In this document: positions 1 to 5,375 of the stretch, one piece after another
How the letters are laid out: each line of letters begins with the position of its first letter
How positions within the stretch are numbered: the stretch's first letter is position 1
Assembly (NCBI GenBank): GCA_029059365.1
Contig: JAIDVZ010000110.1
Coordinates: 1-5,375 of the forward strand
From: Opitutales bacterium
GTDB lineage: Bacteria > Verrucomicrobiota > Verrucomicrobiia > Opitutales > JAIRKQ01
Direction: 5' to 3'
Length of the DNA: 5,375 nucleotides
Position numbers and translations under genes: made by a program
The notes under the pieces: model-generated
The model's input: the letters and a program-made list of their open reading frames with translations, nothing else
Told to the model about the DNA's origin: nothing
Databases searched by the model: none

Positions 1-2
1 GT

Positions 3-1019
3 CTAAATACTATATTAAATGAAAGGCGGACAACTGGTTTTATCCCACTGCATGATCTTTTATATAGCGTACGATCAGTTGATTCTATGGGTCATACAAC
101 CAGGTTTGATATTTTTAACAATGGCACCAAAATAACCCAAAAAGAGAGAACATTTTATTCTTCTTCAACTGATTTAGAAGAGTATTTTTTTCGCAGTGGG
201 AAAAATTTTGCTGATGAAATTTTGTGGGAGAAGGATGTAAAAGCAGCTCGGTTTTTAAAAATACAGTGTGCAAATATAATTCTTACGTTTGCGAAGAAAA
301 ATAATGTATGGCATATGGAACGCCCATTCAACCGCCCAATAAATAATTTTATTGTGGGGGATCTTTTGAAGTTTCTGCATGATATTCACTGTAGCGTGAT
401 TGTCATAAATCAACCGATTGTTTCGCCAGATTTAGAGATTACGGTGGGTTCAGGTGACTTTCAAGTTAAGTTAGATTTTTTACAAAAAAATGGGAAATTT
501 TCTGTTCAAAAAAATGGTGTGGTTTTCGAAATTCCAGCAGAATTTGGTAATTATTTGGAAGATTTATTTGAAATGCCATTAAGATTGCGTATATTCGACG
601 ACATACGTATCGATTCTCTGGAACTACAATCGGTTACCGATGAAAAAACGATCCTGTTGCAAAAATTAGAAACTATAGACAAGTGGCAAGTATCTTTGCG
701 CGACGATAAGTCTATAAAATTTTCAGAAATAGGAAGTGATCAGATCATTAACTTAAAGAAATTTTTATCCGAACTGTCCTTACGAGAACAATTGCATATA
801 AAAATTAAGGGTAAACCAGTCAAATACCGTCTGCGGTTGTACTCAAGTATAGGAGTTTTAAATTTCCAAATTTTTGCTGATTCACAACAGTGTATGTTGT
901 TACATGAGGAAAGCGGGGCGATTTTTAGTGTCCCATGCGAATTTATGAAAATTTTGAATGAAGTGATCGATATTTGTGGACAAGATGATGAAGGAGATTC
1001 TACCGGAAGAAGCAGCTGA
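3..1019 (+). CDS. Uncharacterised DUF4340-like two-repeat protein, 5' end outside window
   Basis: The reading frame is open from the left edge (first full codon at 3) to TGA at 1017-1019, giving 338 visible residues. The first in-frame ATG is at 87 but has no ribosome binding site. The 28 codons before it read like ordinary protein, so the true start is probably upstream. Numbering from that ATG, two similar units are visible at roughly residues 53-165 and 173-298. Each has a strand-rich start, a conserved Trp (W75, W200) in a 'W-x-(5-12)-P/K' context, a helix of the type LLKFLHDI / LKKFLSEL, and an ending with an aromatic-x-(I/V)-P motif (VFEIP, IFSVP) followed by a short helix. This pattern resembles DUF4340 proteins, often found beside gliding-type ABC transporters; that match is from memory of the family and unverified. 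No membrane segment is visible, although an N-terminal anchor could lie outside the window. The function is unknown. The last 10-15 residues (acidic, then Ser/Arg) are encoded inside the overlap with the next gene. Confidence 0.7.
   Translation, partial: LNTILNERRTTGFIPLHDLLYSVRSVDSMGHTTRFDIFNNGTKITQKERTFYSSSTDLEEYFFRSGKNFADEILWEKDVKAARFLKIQCANIILTFAKKNNVWHMERPFNRPINNFIVGDLLKFLHDIHCSVIVINQPIVSPDLEITVGSGDFQVKLDFLQKNGKFSVQKNGVVFEIPAEFGNYLEDLFEMPLRLRIFDDIRIDSLELQSVTDEKTILLQKLETIDKWQVSLRDDKSIKFSEIGSDQIINLKKFLSELSLREQLHIKIKGKPVKYRLRLYSSIGVLNFQIFADSQQCMLLHEESGAIFSVPCEFMKILNEVIDICGQDDEGDSTGRSS
985..1019 (+). other. Out-of-frame gene overlap between the repeat protein and the CoA-transferase
   Basis: The stop of the first gene (TGA 1017-1019) lies 35 bases inside the CoA-transferase gene if ATG 985 is the start, 32 if ATG 988, and 44 if GTG 976. 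The overlap cannot be reduced by a later start: the EEAAEFIKNGDTVAFSGF stretch aligns with the N-terminus of YgfH and begins inside the overlap. The upstream frame here encodes a polar tail that looks poorly constrained. This suggests that the upstream gene's end extended into its neighbour, and that translation of the two may be coupled. Confidence 0.75.
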
Positions 1020-2463
1020 ATTTATAAAAAATGGTGATACAGTGGCCTTCAGCGGATTTAGCCCTGCTGGATGTCCGAAAGCTGTTCCACATTGTTTAGC
1101 GATGCGAGCTGAAAAGGAGCACAAATTTGGTCATGAGTTTAAAATAAACGTTTTGAGCGGGGCATCGACAAACGACTGCATCGATGGAGAATTGACACGA
1201 GCAGATGCAATGTTGTCGAGGTTTCCATATCAAACCGGGAAAGATATCCGTAACAAAATAAATGATGGGACAATTCGATTTTGCGATATTCATATTTCAC
1301 AATTTCCGCAATATTTACGCGATGGTATTTGGGGAAAGATCGATGTTGCGGTCGTTGAAATGGCGGAATTTTCAGAATCTGGAGAAGGCGTTTTAACAAC
1401 TGGAGTAGGGTGTACGCCTTTATTTTGCCAATTAGCCGATAAAATAATTATTGAGATTAATGAATATCATAAATCAAAAATTTTAGGGATGCATGACATT
1501 TATGATGTTGGCGGCATAGGTAACAAAAAACTTATCCCCATTCTGTCGCCAATGGATAGGATAGGGAAGACAAACATAAAATTAGATCCAAAAAAAGTTA
1601 TCGGGATTGTCCGGACAAATATCCCTGACAATAACTTTGATTTATCCCAATCATCTGAGGAAACCAATAAAATTGGGCATAATGTGTCGAAGTTTTTGGT
1701 AGACGAGATGATTAATGGCAGAATTCCATCAAGATTTTTGCCAGTACAATCAGGAGTGGGTAATGTATCTAATGCGGTGTTACAGACGATGAATGAAGAA
1801 TCGAAAATACCGTGCTATTGCATGTACTCTGAGGTTCTACAAGACTCGGTGATTGATGGGATTGAAGATGGTAAAATTCTTTTTGGAAGCGCATGTGGGC
1901 TGAGCGTTTCCAATGAATGTTTGGATAAAATTTACTCAAATTATGATTTTTTTTCTAAGCGCTTAGTACTGCGACCAATTGATGTTACAAATAGTCCCGA
2001 AGTAATAAATAGGCTGGGTGTTATTAGTATAAACACGGCGCTAGAAGTCGATATTTTTGGTAACGTTAACAGCACACATATCATGGGAACCGATATTGTT
2101 AACGGGATTGGTGGAGCAGCAGATTTTTCTCGAAATGCGTATTTATCCATATTTGTATGCAAATCATCTGCAAAAAATGGCAATTTGAGTACAATTGTAC
2201 CACTTTGTTCGCATATTGATACGTCTGAACATTCTGCTAAGGTGATTATCACAGAATATGGGATTGCTGATTTGCGTGGCAAACCTCCGGCTGAGCGTGC
2301 ACATTTGATTATAAAAAATTGTGCACACCCTGATTATCGCGATTTTTTGTACAAATTTTTATCATTTGGTGGCAAAAAACATGAACCGATTGATCTGCGA
2401 AAAGTTTATGACATGCACCTCGCTTTTCAGGAATTTGGGGATATGCGAAAATTAAACTGGTAA
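985..2463 (+). CDS. Succinyl-CoA:acetate (or propionate) CoA-transferase, acetyl-CoA hydrolase/transferase family
   Basis: This is a complete cytosolic enzyme of 492 residues from ATG 985, about the length of E. coli YgfH/ScpC. It moves CoA between succinyl-CoA and acetate or propionate through an enzyme-bound glutamyl-CoA thioester. The N-terminal half carries AFSGFSPAG (residues 21-29), a LSGAS segment and the DPKKVIGIVRTN region. The C-terminal half carries the VQSGVGN loop (254-260), YSEVLQD with the expected catalytic glutamate at E283, VLRPIDVTNSPEVINRLG, STHIMGTDIVNGIGG with the glycine-rich oxyanion loop, and ITEYGIADLRG near the end. These match YgfH and Acetobacter AarC along the whole length. 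The start is uncertain: GTG 976, ATG 985 and ATG 988 are all in frame, and only a weak GGA at 978-980 could serve as a ribosome binding site for the ATGs. It overlaps the preceding gene and lies 55 bases before the pyruvate oxidoreductase, which makes acetyl-CoA; this favours acetate formation via succinate. Alternatives are propionyl-CoA:succinate transfer or Cat1-type succinate activation. One odd residue is Thr at 413, where YgfH and AarC have His in the HVDH stretch. Confidence 0.93.
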   Translation: MMKEILPEEAAEFIKNGDTVAFSGFSPAGCPKAVPHCLAMRAEKEHKFGHEFKINVLSGASTNDCIDGELTRADAMLSRFPYQTGKDIRNKINDGTIRFCDIHISQFPQYLRDGIWGKIDVAVVEMAEFSESGEGVLTTGVGCTPLFCQLADKIIIEINEYHKSKILGMHDIYDVGGIGNKKLIPILSPMDRIGKTNIKLDPKKVIGIVRTNIPDNNFDLSQSSEETNKIGHNVSKFLVDEMINGRIPSRFLPVQSGVGNVSNAVLQTMNEESKIPCYCMYSEVLQDSVIDGIEDGKILFGSACGLSVSNECLDKIYSNYDFFSKRLVLRPIDVTNSPEVINRLGVISINTALEVDIFGNVNSTHIMGTDIVNGIGGAADFSRNAYLSIFVCKSSAKNGNLSTIVPLCSHIDTSEHSAKVIITEYGIADLRGKPPAERAHLIIKNCAHPDYRDFLYKFLSFGGKKHEPIDLRKVYDMHLAFQEFGDMRKLNW

Positions 2464-2518
2464 CGTGGTGACTGATCTGGTAATTGGTCGTCTTAGGTTA
2501 AAAATTTTTCGTATAAAA
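2464..2518 (+). other. Short spacer between CoA-transferase and pyruvate oxidoreductase genes
   Basis: These 55 bases contain no hairpin with a T-run, so no terminator is seen, and the two genes probably share a transcript. A TATAAA hexamer at 2512-2517 abuts the start codon and has no well-spaced -35 partner, so it is not a usable promoter for ATG 2519. The sequence is open in the oxidoreductase frame back to a stop at 2453-2455, which leaves room for GTG starts at 2465 or 2468. No ribosome binding site is evident before ATG 2519; the only AGG (2495-2497) is about 21 bases away, too far for normal use. Confidence 0.5.
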
Positions 2519-5375
2519 ATGACAAAACAAAATTTCGATATATCTGATGCTAATGAAGCAGTAGCAGATATTGCTTACCGTTTAAGCGAAATTATCGCTA
2601 TTTATCCGATTACTCCGTCATCTGCTATGGCTGAACATTGCGATGAATGGGCATCTCAGAATCGAAAAAATTTGTTTGATATTATTCCCACTGTTGAGGA
2701 AATGCAATCCGAGGGTGGGGCTGCTGGAGCGATTCATGGCGCACTTGTTGGTGGTATGCTAGCGACAACATTTACTGCATCTCAAGGACTGTTGTTGATG
2801 ATTCCGAATATGTATAAAATTGCAGGGGAATTGTTGCCGTTTGTTATGCATGTTACGGCACGTAGTTTGGCAACCCATGCACTATCAATATTTGGTGATC
2901 ATTCCGATGTGATGGCATGCAGACAAACCGGATTTGCGATGCTAGTTTCCAACTCTGTACAAGAAGCGCACGACATGGCATGTATTGCGCATGCAGCAAC
3001 TTTAGAATCTAGGATACCTTTTATACATTTTTTTGACGGTTTTCGAACATCACACGAAATCAATTGTTTCAAGCGTATCGAAGATGATGTATTGCATTCA
3101 ATAATCGATAAAAACGCAATTGTTGAACATCACAACCGCGGATTATCCCCAGATAGTCCAAATATCCACGGGACTGCTCAAAATCCAGATGTGTATTTTC
3201 AATGCCGTGAACGTGCAAACATAGTATATGAACATTCCTTTGAAATCGTTACTAATTGTATGGCTCGTTTCAAAAAACTTACTGGTCGTGAGTATCATTT
3301 GTTTGAATATGTTGGGGCACCAGATGCCGATCGCGTTATTATTGCGATGGGTTCGGCTTGTGAGACGATCGAAAAGACGGTACATTTTTTAAACCTTCAT
3401 GGAGAAAAGGTTGGCCTAGTTAAAATTCATTTGTATCGACCATTTTCGGTTGAACATTTTCTCAATGTACTTCCTAAAAGCGTGCGTTCAATCGCTGTTT
3501 TAGACCGTACAAAAGAACCAGGATCAATTGGGGAGCCGTTATTTTTAGATGTCGTCGCTGCGATAGCACAAGATCGAGCTAAGGAGATAGATATTATCGG
3601 TGGGCGATACGGACTCGGATCAAAAGAATTTTCACCAGCAATGGTTAAAGCGATTTTTGAGGAGTTGGGAAAAACAAATCCTAAAAAACATTTCACTATC
3701 GGAATTGAGGATGATGTTTCACATACCTCATTACAGTATGATCATGAGTTTAATTTGGAAGATGATGAAACTTTCCAAGCAGTGTTTTATGGATTAGGGT
3801 CCGATGGTACCGTTGGGGCAAACAAAAATACTGTCAAAATTATTGGTGCGGAAACTGACAATTATGTTCAGGCTTATTTTGTATACGATTCTAAAAAGTC
3901 AGGGGCAATGACGGTTTCGCATCTACGTTTTGGGAAATCTCCAATTAAAGCACCTTATTTAATTACACATGCTGATTTCATCGCTTGCCACCAATTTTCG
4001 TTCATAAATACATTAGATATTTTAAATGCGCTCAAACCTCACGGGACATTTTTATTAAACTCGAGGTATGATGTTGACTCAATTTGGGATCATTTGCCTT
4101 ATGAGGCTCAGAAACAAATTTTGGACAAAAAGGTATCATTTTATGTCATCGACGCATATGAGGTTGCACGAAAATGCAACATCGGAGGCAGAATAAATAC
4201 TATCATGCAAACCTGTTTTTTTGCAATCTCTGGGATATTGCCAAAGGAAGAGGCAATCGAAAAAATAAAAGAGGCGATTAAAAAAACATATGGAAAGAAG
4301 GGACAAAAGGTTGTTGAGCAGAATTACGCCGCGGTCGATGCGACTTTAGAACATTTACATCTAATCTCGATAGACAAGGCACTAAATGGACATAAGCGTA
4401 AAAATATAGTTCCATCGGATGCTCCAGATTTTGTACGTGATGTTACAGCTCAAATATTATCAAACAAAGGTGATTCCTTACCAGTTAGTGCATTTCCACT
4501 TGATGGAGTGTGGCCAACTGCGACTTCTCAATACGAAAAACGCAATATTGCCACAGAAATACCAGAATGGTCCCCAGATCTTTGTATACAATGCAATAAA
4601 TGTGTGTCTGTGTGTCCACATGCAGCGATACGTTCAAAATTTTATGATCAATCTGATGCTAATCCAGCAGGGTTTCAATGTGCGGATTTCCGGTCGCGCG
4701 ATTTTGTTGAGAAAAAGTTTACAGTTCAGGTATCTCCTGAGGACTGTACTGGTTGTGGACTATGTGCAACGGTATGTCCTGGGAAAAGTCGTACTGAACC
4801 AGCCAAAAAAGCGCTAATGATGAAGCAAAGTAAGGATATTTTTGAACAAACGAAGAAGAACTATGAATTTTTTCAAACTATACCTTACGCTAATCCAGAG
4901 ATTCTTGGAGAGGATTTTAAGAGTGTACAATTTAAGCAGCCTTTGTTTGAATTTTCTGGTGCATGTGCCGGTTGTGGAGAAGCATCATATATACGTCTGA
5001 TTACACAGTTGTTTGGCGATCGTGCGATCATAGCAAACGCCACTGGATGCTCCTCGATTTATGGCGGTAACCTGCCGACTACACCATATTGTAAAAATGC
5101 TGATGGACGTGGTCCAGCATGGGCAAATTCATTATTTGAAGATAACGCAGAATTTGGACTCGGTTTGAGATTGTCGATCAATAAACGCAAGGAACTTGCG
5201 ACTGAGCTCTTAAAACGTCATTCTTCTGAATTGGGCAGTGATTTAATCGATAATTTGCTTGTCAATTGTCATACTGAATCTGAGAGGCAAAAACAGAGAA
5301 AATACATCCTAGAGCTAAAAAATAAGCTATCAAGTGCTTCCGATTTAGAATCAAAATTACTGTACACATTATCTG
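2519..5375 (+). CDS. nifJ: Pyruvate:ferredoxin (flavodoxin) oxidoreductase, 3' end outside window
   Basis: This cytosolic single-chain enzyme oxidises pyruvate with CoA to acetyl-CoA and CO2, passing electrons through thiamine diphosphate (TPP) and three [4Fe-4S] clusters to ferredoxin or flavodoxin. The window holds 952 codons without stop or frameshift; homologues have about 1,170-1,200 residues, so roughly 220 are missing. Domain I has YPITPSS (29-35), E65 in EMQSE, and R115 in ARSLATHALSIFGDHSDVM, matching the T31, E64 and R114 active-site residues of the Desulfovibrio africanus enzyme. Next come the GTAQNPD segment, the VLDRTKEPGS segment (domain II), GGRYGLGSKEF, and GLGSDGTVGANKN (domain III). 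The ferredoxin-like domain binds two clusters with C689/692/695/699 and C743/746/749/753. The proximal cluster ligands C816, C819 and C844 are present; the fourth lies outside. The Mg-TPP motif (usually GDGWAYDIG) is expected just past the edge. ATG 2519 was chosen because it fits the family N-terminus, although no Shine-Dalgarno is visible; in-frame GTGs at 2465 and 2468 would add 17-18 residues. H217 replaces the Arg usual before GTAQNPD. Confidence 0.97.
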   Translation, partial: MTKQNFDISDANEAVADIAYRLSEIIAIYPITPSSAMAEHCDEWASQNRKNLFDIIPTVEEMQSEGGAAGAIHGALVGGMLATTFTASQGLLLMIPNMYKIAGELLPFVMHVTARSLATHALSIFGDHSDVMACRQTGFAMLVSNSVQEAHDMACIAHAATLESRIPFIHFFDGFRTSHEINCFKRIEDDVLHSIIDKNAIVEHHNRGLSPDSPNIHGTAQNPDVYFQCRERANIVYEHSFEIVTNCMARFKKLTGREYHLFEYVGAPDADRVIIAMGSACETIEKTVHFLNLHGEKVGLVKIHLYRPFSVEHFLNVLPKSVRSIAVLDRTKEPGSIGEPLFLDVVAAIAQDRAKEIDIIGGRYGLGSKEFSPAMVKAIFEELGKTNPKKHFTIGIEDDVSHTSLQYDHEFNLEDDETFQAVFYGLGSDGTVGANKNTVKIIGAETDNYVQAYFVYDSKKSGAMTVSHLRFGKSPIKAPYLITHADFIACHQFSFINTLDILNALKPHGTFLLNSRYDVDSIWDHLPYEAQKQILDKKVSFYVIDAYEVARKCNIGGRINTIMQTCFFAISGILPKEEAIEKIKEAIKKTYGKKGQKVVEQNYAAVDATLEHLHLISIDKALNGHKRKNIVPSDAPDFVRDVTAQILSNKGDSLPVSAFPLDGVWPTATSQYEKRNIATEIPEWSPDLCIQCNKCVSVCPHAAIRSKFYDQSDANPAGFQCADFRSRDFVEKKFTVQVSPEDCTGCGLCATVCPGKSRTEPAKKALMMKQSKDIFEQTKKNYEFFQTIPYANPEILGEDFKSVQFKQPLFEFSGACAGCGEASYIRLITQLFGDRAIIANATGCSSIYGGNLPTTPYCKNADGRGPAWANSLFEDNAEFGLGLRLSINKRKELATELLKRHSSELGSDLIDNLLVNCHTESERQKQRKYILELKNKLSSASDLESKLLYTLS

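Noticed and set aside
900..1399. Several overlapping minus-strand open frames of 65-86 codons
   Set aside because: They lie opposite the CoA-transferase gene, whose protein matches its family throughout. Their translations have no recognisable motifs and they lack ribosome binding sites.
1941..2282. A minus-strand open frame of 113 codons
   Set aside because: It is antisense to the most conserved C-terminal part of the CoA-transferase (glycine loop and ADLRG region). The opening is explained by codon choice on the real strand.
2470..2492. A possible hairpin in the spacer after the CoA-transferase gene
   Set aside because: Only three base pairs form before mismatches and no T-run follows, so it is neither a terminator nor a credible RNA element.
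2485..2517. TTGGTC and TATAAA as a promoter for the oxidoreductase
   Set aside because: The spacing is about 21 bases, and the -10-like box directly touches the start codon, so transcription would begin inside the gene.
3143..3696. Minus-strand open frames within the pyruvate oxidoreductase region
   Set aside because: The plus-strand frame here encodes conserved oxidoreductase segments (GTAQNPD, DRTKEPG) without interruption, so the antisense frames are chance.
3600..3797. A 65-codon plus-strand open frame in another phase
   Set aside because: It sits wholly inside the oxidoreductase gene, out of phase with the conserved GGRYGLGSKEF segment, and has no recognisable features.
4419..4817. A 132-codon plus-strand open frame over the ferredoxin-domain region
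   Set aside because: It is an out-of-phase reading of the oxidoreductase; the real frame carries both CxxCxxCxxxC cluster motifs there.
5013..5030. Repeated GCGATC motifs close together
   Set aside because: They fall in conserved codons (GDRAIIANATG) and are explained by the protein sequence; there is no larger repeat structure.

Overview
The window is a protein-coding, AT-rich stretch of bacterial chromosome with everything on the + strand. It holds three genes in a row: the end of an uncharacterised two-repeat protein (positions 1-1019), a complete family I CoA-transferase of the succinyl-CoA:acetate/propionate type (985-2463), and the first four fifths of a pyruvate:ferredoxin (flavodoxin) oxidoreductase (2519 to the window edge). 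No RNA genes, mobile elements, CRISPR arrays, terminators or convincing promoters were found.

The layout is tight. The first two genes overlap by about 32-44 bases, depending on the start used, and only 55 bases separate the second and third. I see no hairpin with a T-run between any of them. They therefore look like one transcription unit entering from upstream and continuing past the right edge.

The second and third genes fit together metabolically. The oxidoreductase turns pyruvate and CoA into acetyl-CoA, CO2 and reduced ferredoxin or flavodoxin. The CoA-transferase can then pass CoA from acetyl-CoA to succinate, releasing acetate. The succinyl-CoA formed can be recycled by succinyl-CoA synthetase with ATP formation. 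This is the acetate:succinate CoA-transferase logic known from hydrogenosomes and some anaerobic bacteria. The direction and exact acyl partners cannot be read from sequence, and propionyl-CoA:succinate transfer is the main alternative.

The organism is probably an anaerobic or oxygen-poor fermentative bacterium. The first gene resembles DUF4340-type proteins, which I associate with Verrucomicrobiota (including Opitutae), Planctomycetota and gliding-type ABC transporter loci. With the AT-rich composition and weak ribosome binding sites, a host-associated member of such a lineage is possible, but this taxonomic guess is low confidence. I found no clearly new biological system; the most interesting points are the acetate module and the unexplained link to the repeat protein.
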